From contig CM060961.1 in the NCBI GenBank assembly GCA_030765045.1, forward strand, positions 145,893,038 to 145,957,037: a stretch of 64,000 bases of DNA, written 5' to 3'. The notes beneath the pieces were generated by a model, which did no database searches, was not told the DNA's origin, and saw only the letters and a list, made by a program, of their open reading frames with translations. The stretch is from Tenodera sinensis (lineage: Eukaryota; Arthropoda; Insecta; Mantodea; Mantidae). The position numbers and the translations under genes were made by a program. How positions within the stretch are numbered: position 1 is the stretch's first letter; each line of letters begins with the position of its first letter. Shown here one piece after another: positions 1-10,948 of this stretch.

Positions 1-38
<38 letters not shown>

Positions 39-166
39 AATGTTACTATTCTTCTTCTTATGATGATGATGATGATGATGATGATGATTGATGACGACGA
101 CTATTATTATTATTATCATCATTATTATCATCATCATCGTCATCATCGTCATCGTCGTCATTGTCG

Positions 167-263
<97 letters not shown>

Positions 264-310
264 CATCATCATCATCATTATTATTATCATTATCATTAGT
301 ATTACTATTA
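1..310. repeat. Trinucleotide microsatellite block
   Basis: A run of TTG units (about 1-40), a short ATG run (about 60-90), a mixed ATT/ATC/GTC stretch, then a nearly pure ATT run (about 166-262) and interrupted ATC/ATT units to about 310. Open frames across it only reflect the repeat (poly-Asn, poly-Ile, poly-Leu) and are not genes. The repeat probably continues beyond the left edge of the window. Confidence 0.95.
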
Positions 311-1600
311 CTGCTATTAATAGTAATAGGTTTTTTTAACACGTTTCTAAATTACATTTTGGCGGGACTTACAAGTATTTACGTATAAATGCGAATTACG
401 TGGAACTGGGTTATGTATAAAGCAGCACACATCAAGCACAATGGACCTTCTAACCAGCACTTTTCATCTAATATACAATACACTGAAGCAATGTATGTTC
501 GAATCGGTATTAATGCTTATTAGGAACGCTCTATTTACTGCGACAATGGCTAATGATCTAGGAGCAAGAACTGAGATGCTTGTCCAGTTTATTTATTCAA
601 CCCTTTTAGATCCCACGAGCCGCCCCTGCTCACACAGACAGACACTTCCTTTATCTACAGATGACAACGTAAGTGATCTCGGAGTTGTCTACTCAACCAA
701 CAGGCCTTCTGGCTGAGCGGAACGGACAGATGATGCGGGAATGTCAGATATTGGATTTCTACTTCGTTAGAGCGGGCAATAGAATGAAAGTTATTGACGA
801 CTTGGGTTCCCAGGCAATTATCTCACAAGAAAATAAATCCCAGGATGCTGTCCACCTTCCTAGAGTCTTATTAGTATCTACATCCCACCCAAGAGACCAT
901 GGTTAAGATCAGTTTCCTTAGTGGGAAAGTGTTTTCTCTCTTTCCATGATTTCGAATTCCTCATTGTTTTACTTCGAAGCAATAAGCACGTGGCCCCGGA
1001 GTCCAATGGCTTTGATATCCATTGGAGCCTCCATTTTTGTACCGATTGCAGGAAAGATAGCTAGGCCATTAAATATTGTCCTTACTCTAGCGGTTAGCTT
1101 AAATCCACATGTTCACTGTTCGAGTCTTGGTTGGAGGGTATTGCTGGTTACCTAACGTTTAAATGTAAGATCCAAAGTGTAAAAGCCAGCTATCACCAGT
1201 AAATGCACGTAAGCTGACATTAAAGAATGTCACTTGGTCCTGTCCATGTTTCATGGACCCTACCAAGAAGTAACACTTGACGCGCTCGCGTGCAATGCAT
1301 GCCAGCTAAGTAACTCTCACATATCAACCGGAGTGCTATGCGGGGCCCGACAACAGCATGAAACTTGCATGTAATACAAGTACAAAGGCAAAACCGCGAA
1401 CATTGTGTTGTATTGGGTGTATCTTCTTTGGAAACATAATCAGACTGCGCTCCCCACGATGTACCTATAAAGCATTGTTACACGAGTTTTGTATCTCTAA
1501 ATATACAGGTTAAAGAGCTACAAATGTCCGCCTATAGAATATGAGTTGAAAGGAACAAAATGCCTGCATAATCTTAGGTCGATTTCTAACCATTTCACCA
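311..1600. other. Unassigned intergenic DNA
   Basis: No open frame longer than about 90 codons and no recognisable domain, RNA gene or repeat copy. I see nothing to annotate here. Confidence 0.6.
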
Positions 1601-1624
1601 AACATAAATGACAATGTGTAGGAT

Positions 1625-1735
1625 AAGGTTGGAGTGGCAAAATCAGTCAGAAAATTTTAATTGTAAAGTTAGGATTTGGACTATGAATATTCCGGTTACT
1701 CTAACGGAGTTACCATAACATGCCGGTACGACAAT
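1625..1735 (-). repeat. Degenerate tRNA-derived SINE (SINE-b)
   Basis: On the minus strand the region reads like the clearer copy at 1905-2031: a GGTAACTCCGTTAGAG A-box-like segment, a GTCCAAATCC B-box-like segment about 35 nt later, and a related tail containing CTGACTGATTTTGCC. It is strongly diverged, and both ends are uncertain. Confidence 0.5.
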
Positions 1736-1904
1736 AATTCCCATGCTCACTTGCATTTTTTGCGGTAAACCACAAGCAGATCTCAAATTCATTTTAGAGG
1801 ACATCTCAATGGCGACTTTCAATGTCGTATGCCCTTTAAGCCTCAGGCTTTATAGTTTAACCAGGTCAATCAATGCTAATTAATTATTCTTTAAGGTTAT
1901 TCGA

Positions 1905-2031
1905 GAGTAGAACGAGGCTGTAAAGATAGAATCAGACTCCAAAGTTCAATGCCTTAGCCGGGATTTGAGCCACGGATCTTCCGGTTTCCATCCAGTTGCT
2001 CTAACAAACTGAGCTACCATGGCAACCGGCA
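1905..2031 (-). repeat. tRNA-derived SINE (SINE-b)
   Basis: The minus strand begins GCCATGGTAGCTCAGTTTG, a typical tRNA A-box region. It continues through an anticodon-arm-like segment and has the B-box GGCTCAAATCC. The tail after the B-box (CTAAGGCATTGAACTTTGG, then CTGATTCTATC) matches the tail of the copies at 57.8-58.0 kb. This shared tail marks a SINE family rather than a tRNA gene. No target duplication was resolved. Confidence 0.7.
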
Positions 2032-2189
2032 CTATATTGTGATGTCATTTAAAAATAAATTTGAGCTCTCTTTGTGGTTTCCTCATGAAAACTATGAGTC
2101 AGTTTGAGATTTTAATATCGTGGCTATGCCAGTTTATTTTAATTTTAACTATTTTCTACCCCAATATTTGTAGCACACATTACTATTCC

Positions 2190-2290
2190 ATAACCGAGCG
2201 GTAACGTCTGCGAAGATTGGGAGTTTGATCCCCGTTGAACGGGCATTCTGACTTGGATTCTTCATGGTTTCCTCTTGTCACTTAGGACAA
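2190..2290 (+). repeat. Possible tRNA-like SINE head
   Basis: It contains ACCGAGCGGTAACG (A-box-like) and GGGAGTTTGATCCCC (B-box-like) at roughly tRNA spacing. Only this one copy was seen, so the call is weak. Confidence 0.3.
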
Positions 2291-2808
2291 TACTGAAGCG
2301 CTTATTTTCGTACTAGGATTTCCTTTACCTCATTTCCCTTCATTCGATTTCCTTATCCTCTTTCAAGTGTGAGCTGGAGCTCGTGGTTAATGGTGGTGCC
2401 GGACAAATGGCGCGGGTGCTTGCGCATTTTAAAAGCTGTTCTCGGCACCAGATGGTGTTGTGTCGTCACTGTCCTTTCATGGGGGAGAGGCATAAGCGAC
2501 ACCGAATCCGGAGTGATGGTGGCTGCTGAGCGGAGTCTGGTGCCAGGACGAAGATATCTCAGCACTTGTTAGGAACTTGGTGGGTCCGTGTGGCCCAACT
2601 GCCTGCCATCGTGTCAGCCTGCTGTTCCCCATTCCATCTCTTCGTCTCTGTGTTAGCGCACAGAGAAGTAGGTCGAAGTGTGTGAGGTGTCACCCTACGT
2701 TTGTAACCTTACCCACCTAGTGTTCTATATATATTCAATTGCTCATTCATTTAGTATGCCGTGATCTGACAGCTGGTACTACAATGATTTAACTTTAAGA
2801 CAATTAGG
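2291..2808. other. Unassigned, locally GC-richer DNA
   Basis: About 2350-2650 is richer in GC than its surroundings, and two short overlapping open frames run through it. I recognise no domain in any frame. Confidence 0.5.
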
Positions 2809-2818
2809 AAAGTAATTT

Positions 2819-3175
2819 CTTGTTCATCTGATTACTCTCCACGTACGGAAGGCTTACTCCCCCTAGTACTTACAAGCCTGTGCCTAGGGTTAGATGCCTG
2901 TCGGGGAGCACAGGAAACTCTGGACCGCACAGAGTGAAGAGCTGGAAGCGAATGGTCAGCCCAGCACCAGGTATGAGTGAGGAACAGGAAGATACGAAAT
3001 GCAGGTGAAGTGAATGATTGGAAAGGTGATGATGAAGCAGTTCTGGAATGTGTGGTGGGGGAAACCGGAAAATGCTAAGAAAACATGCCAATACGCCGCT
3101 TCCTCCATCGCGAATGCCACGTGCGGGTCCCTGGGATGGGGAAACGGTATAACCGCTTGGCTAGGGTGCCGCCAA
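2819..3175 (-). repeat. tRNA-derived SINE (SINE-a) with target duplication
   Basis: Minus-strand head GGCGGCACCCTAGCCAAGCG carries a Leu/Ser-type A-box. It is followed by the family body (TTTCCGGTTTCCCCCACCA, then GTGCTGGGCTGACC, then CTCCCCGACAGGCATCT) and a tail near AATCAGATGAACAAG. The 10-bp GAAAGTAATT lies at 2809-2818 and again at 3176-3185, a perfect target site duplication. The body matches the copies at 51090-51462 and 58506-58837. The B-box region is partly deleted in this copy. Confidence 0.88.
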
Positions 3176-3409
3176 GAAAGTAATTATTAATATAACCCAT
3201 TGCATTTCATTCATAAAATAGTCAACACTAATATTACTACAGTTCTTTATTTTATTGCTAAATCTGCTTGAGGAGCACGAGAATATTTATAGAGGAAAAC
3301 CATAATACGAATAGGATTTAATTACTATACCACGATTAAAACTAGGTACATAAAGGTTACAAGAAATACCTAGATGCGACATAATCTTCTTCCGTCTATG
3401 TTTACCCTC

Positions 3410-5250
3410 CTTGCATGGAGGACTTACAAGTAGACACCTGTGCATTTGACGCCGCATGGTGTCCCAGAATGCTGACTTCATTGAGAAAGTTCAGTTGCCC
3501 AAAGAATCTCTATGATTTCTCCAAAAGCTGCTTTAATGGAAGGAATGCATCTTTCTTAGCTAACATCACATCCATAAAGAGAACAATCAACAACAGATAT
3601 CCACAAGGTTCAGTAGTTGTCCGGGTTTCTGGAATATGCACAATAACCTACTTCTGAATCTAAAATATAATAAAAACACAAGGGTCATCGCGTTGCAGAC
3701 GATGTAATGTTGGTTATTAAGGGAAGTAGCAACCTCGAAGTAGAAAATTACGCTAACATCGAATTGCAGAAACCATCGAGATGGGTCAGAGACAACAAAA
3801 TCCTCTTCAATGAGCAGAAGTCTACAGTGCTAGTAATATCGAGAAGACCATTGCGTGACCGAGTACTCAAGACAGAAATCTTAAAATATTTGGGCATAAT
3901 CATTGACCAAAGGCTCAACTTCAGTCAGCATATAGAATACATTAGCCAAAAAAGCATAAAACTCATTTGTGCACTGTCTAAATCCGCAAAAATATACTGG
4001 GGGCTAAATAATGATATGATGAGAATGATATATAAAAGGGCTATATTGCCCATTCTGACTATGGCGAACCAGTATGGGCAGAAGTAATCAACAAAATACA
4101 TAACAAACTCAAACTACAAAGAGTCCAAAGAATCATTAACATAAAAATAACGAAAACTTATCGTACCATGTCATCCGAAGGACTATGAATTATGCCAGAA
4201 AGATACAGATTCAGAAGATTGCGAGACTATGTGAAATCATGAAAAGGAACCAGGAAGGAATTACGATTGACACAGGAGAGGATTACGCAACGTGGCCTCA
4301 TCCAGCAGAAATAATTAAGACCAAAGACAAGCCGAGTCATCAAACCCATAAAGTAGACATTTTCACTGATAGAAATAAAGAAGATTCGGCAGTTGGACCC
4401 GGAATTGCTATATGCATAGGCCAAGAACTAGTCCACTAGCTGCAATATAAATTACATAGTAGATGCTCTAACAATCAAGCACAGCAGAGCCCTAGAACAG
4501 CTTGAACAGCTCCAACTGCAGAATGTTAAAGAAACAGCAGCCGTCCTCACTGACAGCAGTCACTCATTACGAAACTCTAACAAGCATTTCCACCTGATAG
4601 AACAAATTAGAAAACAAATAAGGAAATTGGAAACACAAAACTGGATTATCAACTTACTTCTTGTGGGTCAAGGCATACGTTGGAATTGAAGGGAACGAGC
4701 TGGCTGACCAACTGGCGAAACAGACACCGAACAACAAGGAACTACTAGCGAGTTTCGAGAGGATACCAGTGGGTGACATTAAGCGAAAGCTTCATTAAGA
4801 AAGTGTGCATCAGTGGGAAAGTGAGAGGAAAAACACGAAAAATGGTGCAATGACGAAATCTTATTTCCCCACAGTGAAACAAAGGTCACGCCTTGTTTCC
4901 ACTTAATGGAAAAATTACAACTTTCCTAACTGGACACGGTAGAATTAATTCTTGCTTTTATAGATTCAAGATAAAAGACTCTCTATGTGCTCCCGTGGAA
5001 CAGTAAAACAGACGAATGAGACGACAATGCAACACGTAAATGTTTATACTTTTAGCAATACACATGAATGTATTCGTAATGACAATTAGCGGAAGGGGAT
5101 TTAGCACCTCAACCGAAAGGCGATGATTTGTGCCTATGGCCCTGATGGGAGGATGGAAGACGCGAATGGATCCTAAGAGCTAACAAAAGAGATTAAGAAG
5201 ATTAAATTAACACAAATAACTGAAAAACAAAAAATGTGTTAATTAAATAA
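3410..5250 (+). pseudogene. Decayed LINE ORF2 fragment: RT plus RNase H
   Basis: Non-LTR retrotransposon polymerase remnant, 5'-truncated within the RT palm. In order: FDAAW (first RT aspartate region) at about 3442, QGS (RT motif PQGS) near 3602, ADDVMLVI (the catalytic double Asp) at 3695-3718 after a frameshift, KYLGIIID (thumb region) at about 3882, and a long thumb segment to about 4170. RNase H follows: DIFTDR near 4352, a TDSSHSLRN segment near 4548, and GNELADQLAKQ near 4690. A C-terminal LTGHGRINS segment lies near 4928. Several frameshifts and stops prevent translation. The RT-RNase H order fits I/LOA/R1-like LINEs, but the clade is not settled. The AT-rich stretch to about 5250 may be its 3' UTR. 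Confidence 0.85.
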
Positions 5251-7231
5251 ATTTTTGCACCAATGAAATAATAAACAATGGAATAAGTGAAGTGATTAAA
5301 AGACAGTGAGAGGAAAGTGAATTATGTATTAAACCAGTAATGTATAAATATAGTTTAAAAACACAAAAGGGAAGAGCGGTCGGAACGTTGCCACGACAGC
5401 GTCCCTACATTTCCTCAGTTAGAAGCACCTCGGTGGAGGCTGGCTTAGCTCCCCTCCCCTCAAGCTTGTACCATCCCAAAGGTGGCAGGGAATCCAGTGA
5501 CTTGCCTTCCAATCCATAGTGGGCCTGATCAAGAATTTTTATTGGAACGGTTGACTTCATTAAGGGGTAAAATATCACTAACAGCTATGAAACCATATTA
5601 ATGCATAAATGTAATATAGTTTGTTGTTTAGTGGTCTTGCCTCAAATAAATTGACGCATCAATCGTACTCCACATCAGTGTCCGATTGCTGCTGCTCATC
5701 GCCCTTGCTTGCTCATTCTTCTTCCTTTTGCAAATCAGTTTCTTTGCTCAAACAAAGCAACTTTTGCGCTTCTTCACAGAGAAAGATCCAATGATACTAG
5801 CAAATTGTTCAGTAGATCACTCATTGTATTATGGCAAGAACTTTTTCTTGTATAATGCTGTCGGAATCTTTTAATAACCTTGTTGCGTAACCACTTGTGT
5901 CTTCCCAGACAGTTGGCCAATGGATATCGTTGCTCAATTTATGATCTGAGATCCATGAATTAGCACTTTGTGAACACTAGCAGATTGGTAGAACCAGTGA
6001 CATTTTGTTTACAAAAACTTGTGTAGTTTCTAGCATACATACTCTTAATCAAAATGGGTTATTAATCTCCCTTTTAGAACAAATCACTAAAACACGCCTC
6101 ATGCATGAATTTAATATGAGTAGGCCTACGGTATTTTGCTGAGGATGGTCGCGGATTTTCCCAGTACACAGTTTTTGTATTGTCATCTCCTTCACAATAC
6201 AGCAAAAGCGGAAAAAAGCAGACAACTACTTTCTACATCAGATAAGTAACTTTCACCAGTATCTGTCTGCTTAAATTCTTGATGACCTGAACTACCACCG
6301 TACCTCCATTTGCTGAATGGCTTTAGATTATCCTAGTCAAAAAAATTAGTTGGAATTAATTTCATACTTTGAACAATCATCAAAATGTATGGTTAACAAT
6401 CCTTAACAATTTATTTTAGCACTAATGTCTGTGACAATGCATTCTTTGTTTGGGTAATAAATAAGCTTAGCCACCGTACTTTATTATACGTTAGGTATAA
6501 GTCAACATTTCTGTTCTTTGCTCCGAGATTTAATACTGAATATTAGTACTTATATATTTTGACATCCATTATGAGTACGAATACTAAGTACTAATGCTAT
6601 TGTATCTATTTATGCTGTCAGAAGAGTAGTTCTTAAATTAACACAATAATTTGATGGTTTAAGTGCGGCTGCTTATTACAGCTTGTAGTACATTCGCTCC
6701 AGGGCTTTTAAGACTTAACTGAGAGTTTCTCGGTACTAATTTATTCTCGTCTCTTCAATTTCATGCTACTTTCTGAATATACAAGATGTTAGGGGTATGA
6801 GTGCGCTGACTTCAAAGGCAACTTCCTGACGTTAAACTGAAACATAAATTACTCTACCATTTTCCTCTATAGTGCATGGTTTCATAAATAAAAATTAAAA
6901 CTGGTCCAAAGCGTGATTGCGAATATGTCCCCACTCCGTTATCGTTTACTTCTGCAATTAGAACAGCGAGGTAGAGCTACAAAAGATGCGTTATTTATGT
7001 CTTTATCATATGTTGCTAAAATGATTCATTTAGTCATAAAATGATATGAAAGGACTGGATTCCAGCGTGTCTATTGGAATAAAGTCGTGGGCAAACGCTT
7101 GGCAACCCCGCAACATTAGCCCGTGAGAAGAGCGGAAGCTGAGAGAATGTTGACAGTACAACTACCCCCGCGATATCCGTGCACAACAGCAGGTTCTGTC
7201 AGTGCTTCAGGTGCGTTAAATGCATTCAGAA
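5251..7231. other. Unassigned intergenic DNA
   Basis: No domain, RNA gene or repeat copy recognised. A segment at 5370-5560 is more GC-rich and could be residual LINE 3' UTR, but I cannot support that. The remainder is AT-rich with only short open frames. Confidence 0.55.
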
Positions 7232-7345
7232 CTATGGCAGTCTTCACAAATCAAGAGTATTTAGATATGCTTCTTGCTTAGGGCAAAACTGATGAAGCGC
7301 AACGCTTGATGGTCTTCGCACACGTGTGTTTGAAGCAGCGCTAGA
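7232..7345 (+). pseudogene. N-terminal scrap of a DUF4817-type transposase
   Basis: ATG at 7235 opens MAVFTNQEYLDMLLA, then a stop, then GKTDEAQRL in the same frame. This resembles the N-terminal helix-turn-helix start (F/YTNxEYxDM, then an ALR-like helix) of insect Tc1/mariner-like proteins carrying DUF4817. Homology fades by about 7345. It is a fragment only, distinct from the copy starting at 8650. Confidence 0.55.
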
Positions 7346-7479
7346 GATTGAGCTCTAACGAGGGTAGCGCAAGATTGGCTAAGATGCGATGCCTGCATAG
7401 ATTCTCACGGAGCACATTTTAAACATCTACTGTAAAAGACATCTTGTTGAGTTTGCAGTTGTTAACCATTAATAATGTT

Positions 7480-7740
7480 CACCATCACCATCACCATCAC
7501 CATCACCATCACCATCACCATCACCATCACCATCACCATCACCATCACCATCACCATCACCATCACCATCACCATCACCATCACCATCACCATCACCATC
7601 ACCATCACCATCACCATCACCATCACCACCACCACCATCACCATCACCATCACCACCACCACCACCATCACCATCACCATCACCACCACCACCACCAACA
7701 CCACCACCACCAACACCACCACCACCACCTTCTTCTTCTT
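7480..7740. repeat. CACCAT hexamer array grading into CAC and TTC repeats
   Basis: About 24 tandem CACCAT units (7480-7625), then alternating CAC triplets and CACCAT units, CAC triplets with AAC interruptions, and a short TTC run at 7730-7744. The open frame of consecutive histidines on the plus strand is a by-product of the repeat. Confidence 0.97.
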
Positions 7741-8274
7741 CTTCACGTTTTGGGCCATTTAGCCTGTTTTCGGGTTCCAAAGTCGTGTTCTTTATAATAG
7801 ATTTTCCTGTTTAGCAAAAGGTGGCTGTTATTTAATTACACAATTACACGAATGAGGTATTTCCATGCTTAACATTGAAGTTGCTATCTTTGTACATCCG
7901 ACTACACCTTATACGTAGCCTCTTACGCAGCTTTTAGTTTAGTTCTCGTGAATACGATTGAATAGCTTAAAAGCAAACCACCCCATTCCTTGTTACTGGC
8001 ATTAGTTGATAAGAAACACAGAGGCACGTGGCGAACCGCATTTCAAGCGCTAGTCTAGTTAAGACCTTCACCCGTTGCAGGTGTGAACGCATGTCTGGCC
8101 GCAAACCAAAACAAAACATTCGGCCCGTGTTGCCGGACTGTGCAGATAATGTATTCAATAATGTTCAATTATCTCCTTTATCTTTCAAGATAGATGAAGT
8201 TTTTATTGGACTTTATTATTAGTCATATTTGGATCTCCCAGCACGCTAAATCTGTGCACTCATGCTCCTAACAC

Positions 8275-8278
<4 letters not shown>
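7741..8278. other. Unassigned intergenic DNA
   Basis: Short overlapping open frames on both strands, with no recognisable protein, RNA or repeat signature. Confidence 0.5.

Positions 8279-8347
<69 letters not shown>
8279..8347. repeat. (TA)n microsatellite
   Basis: A pure TA dinucleotide run of about 34 units. Confidence 0.98.
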
Positions 8348-8349
<2 letters not shown>

Positions 8350-8649
8350 ATTGTTTCGAAACGTGCCGAACGAATATAGTCGTTTCGTAGCATTAAATAT
8401 TACATTATTTTGTGACTGCGCCGGAACCACTGATGTGGTTATTGGGGCGCACTAGCCACGAAAACAAAATCATTACTCCTTGCTCGTTATGAGTGACCCT
8501 AGCCCAGCTTTCAGACAATGGAGCAAAGGGCAGTTACTCGTGCAAAAGTCGATTAATGACTCTGACAGTTCCAAGGTTACTCTTTAGTGTAAAACTACGC
8601 ATTCCATCCCAACAGGGAGCATTTTGCGCGTACCTACATAGTAAATGCA

Positions 8650-9468
8650 AGCAATTTGGAGCGTTATACGAACGCCGAAATGACGGGCATGGATTTGATT
8701 TATGGAAGAGCTGAAGGGAGTTCAACGAACGCACGTCGGATGTATCAAGAACGATTTCCTAATCGACGTGTCCCTGATTATGGCACATTTATGGCAATAG
8801 AGCAGCGCTTAAGGGAATCTGGTATGACACGGTATGCAATGGGTCTGTAAGGACTGTGCCGTTTGAGGAGAAAGTGCTTAACAGAATTGAGGAAGGACCT
8901 GAAATTAGTATTCGACAGTTAGTCGAAATGAACTTAGATGATCTTGCCATTTGGAGAGTGGTACATGAACGGAAACTGCATCCCTATCGTCCATAAAAAA
9001 GTTCAAGCTCTTCAACCCTTTGATTACCCGAGAACACAGGAATTTTGCCGATGGTTACTGCAGAAATGTGATGCCGTCTCAATTTTACAAAGTCAACTTT
9101 ATTCTCGAAGTGTAACTGATCAGAGATGGACTAACTGCAGTGTGCAATCATTATTGGGCCGAAGAAAATCCGCGGCATTTCATTGAAAGAGTACACCAGC
9201 ATCGATTTGCAATAAACATCTAGGGAGGTGTAGTCTCAGATTCTCCTATCGGACCATACCTGTTACCTGGAAACCTAGATGGCCCAAAGTATCTCACCTT
9301 TCTGCAGAACTGTTGGAATCCGTTCCTTTAGGAACATGGCGGCGAACTCCGCATTGTTTCCTGCGAGGTTCGAGAATATTTGAATTCTGTATTGGATCGG
9401 TCGTGGGGGTTCCATCCCTTGGTCACCTCGATTCCCAGAGCTTGTTTATTAACCAATTGTGTCTGGTG
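8650..9468 (+). pseudogene. DUF4817-type Tc1/mariner-like transposase, 5' part
   Basis: The first open stretch encodes ERYTNAEMTGMDLIYGRAEG, then a RFPNRRVPDYGTF segment and an LRESG segment, the N-terminal helix-turn-helix of DUF4817-type insect transposases. After a frameshift come an NRIEEGPEISIRQL segment and an IWRVVHERKLHPY segment (second DNA-binding helices). Degraded catalytic-core pieces follow, ending with YWIGRGGSIPWSPRFPEL at about 9413-9466. Intact relatives have SPDL at the end, carrying the third catalytic acid; here it is PEL. There are multiple stops and frameshifts. Homology stops abruptly at about 9468, and the missing C-terminus (DFYLWGHLK onward) sits in the same orientation at 15515-15733, so this looks like one gene split by a later LINE insertion. 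Confidence 0.8.
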
Positions 9469-9925
9469 CTGGTACAACGGGCCCAGCTTACAGACTAACA
9501 TTATCATTTTTATATACAATTGTTTGGTTTGCATGCTATATACAGTGGTTTTTCTAGGAAACCCATACAGTGGCCACCGAGAACAGTTCCTTCTTGTAAT
9601 GTCTTGGGTTTTTAGTTTATAGTGTTTTTGATATTGTTTTTTGTTTATATACATATTTACATTTTGTTTTTTTATTTACACGCATTCACTCCTGCTTTCA
9701 CTCTGGCATATCGTGAGATATGCCCTCACACACACACACACGCACATTAAAAACACTATTTACACACGCTATACAAATTATTTACAGACACATTCCCGCA
9801 CGCATTCACCCACGCACACTCTCACACACATACACACATCTTCACTGGGCACACCAGAGATATGCGTCCCAGCGCACTGCGCTATCCCACGGTGGCAGCT
9901 CCTGAATATTTTTCGAGGCGAGGGC
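9469..9925. other. Inserted non-coding segment with CA-rich tract
   Basis: This lies between the interrupted transposase and recognisable LINE-B coding sequence. AT-rich sequence (9490-9680) is followed by an impure CA/ACGC tract (9724-9845). By position it would be the 3' portion of LINE-B (minus strand), but no polyA or known 3' UTR motif proves this. Confidence 0.45.
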
Positions 9926-10948
9926 CTATGCCGGAACATGTATGTGGCCTAGGATCGAGGTTGCGTGGACGCGCATTAGTCGGCGAGCCGAGCCGCTTCT
10001 AGAACATTTTGATCCTAGTATGCTTGCGGTGCTTCGGCTCGCCTTTGCCAATGTTGGCGATGACGTCGTTTTCGTGGTTTCTAATGCGCGTCTATGCAGC
10101 CGTTGCTCGTTTTTCAATTGCCTCCGGGATGAACGGGATCCGGGTTTCAAGGTGTAGTGTTTGGGTACTGGTGAGGAGTGGAGCAGACAGGATTTTTCTG
10201 AGGGAGAAGTTTTGGAGTTGTTGTTGTTTCAGGGCCCTCTTTCGAGGGCCAGAGACACCGGCTGAAATACCACCCTGTTTGTCGAAATGCACAGGAAGAT
10301 GGTCGGAGTCCAGGCTGTGATACACAGTAAAGTTGTTTAACAGTGTCGCATTTTTTGTGAGTACGATGTCCAGAATCTCAGGGTCAAAGTGCCCTGATCG
10401 ATGCCAAAAGGTCGGTTCTGAGGGAAGATGTACCTCAATTTCGTCATTATCAGTTATAAGTTCAACCAGGAGATTTCCCGCCGCGTTTGCCCGGCGTGAA
10501 AACCACCAGGGGTGCCGGGCATTGAAATCTCCTGCAATTATAACTTGCTCCTCTAAAGCGAGGATCTGTTCGAGGTCACGTATGAAATCTGGGGAGTTGG
10601 GGGCCGATAAAGTGCTACCAGCATAACCGTTTTGCTATTAACACGTGTTTTAAGAGCCGTGCACTCTAACGCTGCCATTGCAGGTAGCGTGACAGGAGCA
10701 TGAGCAATTGAGTTTCTCAGCAAAATAGCAGTCCCTCCCTCCTGTCTGCCAATTCTGTCATTCCGGAAAATTTGGTAGCCCAGGAGCTTAAAAGCGTGCT
10801 CTTGTCTTAATTTTGTTTCACAGATAAATGCGACGTGAATTTTGTTACGCCGTAGGTAGTTTTCAAGTTCGTGTTGCTGCCTGTGGATGCCATCTGCATT
10901 CCACAGGAGTGCGTGGGTTAAAGTTGTACCTCCCCTTACATAGGCCAT
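9926..10948 (-). pseudogene. LINE-B ORF2, endonuclease domain only (truncated)
   Basis: Jockey-type ORF2 starting at the ATG at 10946-10948, immediately after the ORF1 stop (TAAATG). The apurinic-like endonuclease is visible in order: LLWNADGI (N-terminal Asn), ICETKL (catalytic Glu), DRIGRQEGGTAILL, LVALYRPP, then after a frameshift near 10620 IIAGDFNARH (GDFN motif), LDIVLTKN, and LDSDHLPV (SDH catalytic motif) near 10305. Coding similarity is lost soon after the endonuclease, and there is no RT domain. The RT-bearing LINE-A lies upstream on the same strand (13548-15520) and is not its continuation. It nicks target DNA in the intact family; here it is dead. Confidence 0.85.

Noticed and set aside
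7444..7797. Histidine-rich protein of 117 codons
   Set aside because: It is encoded by a CACCAT hexamer array; the other frames are equally open.
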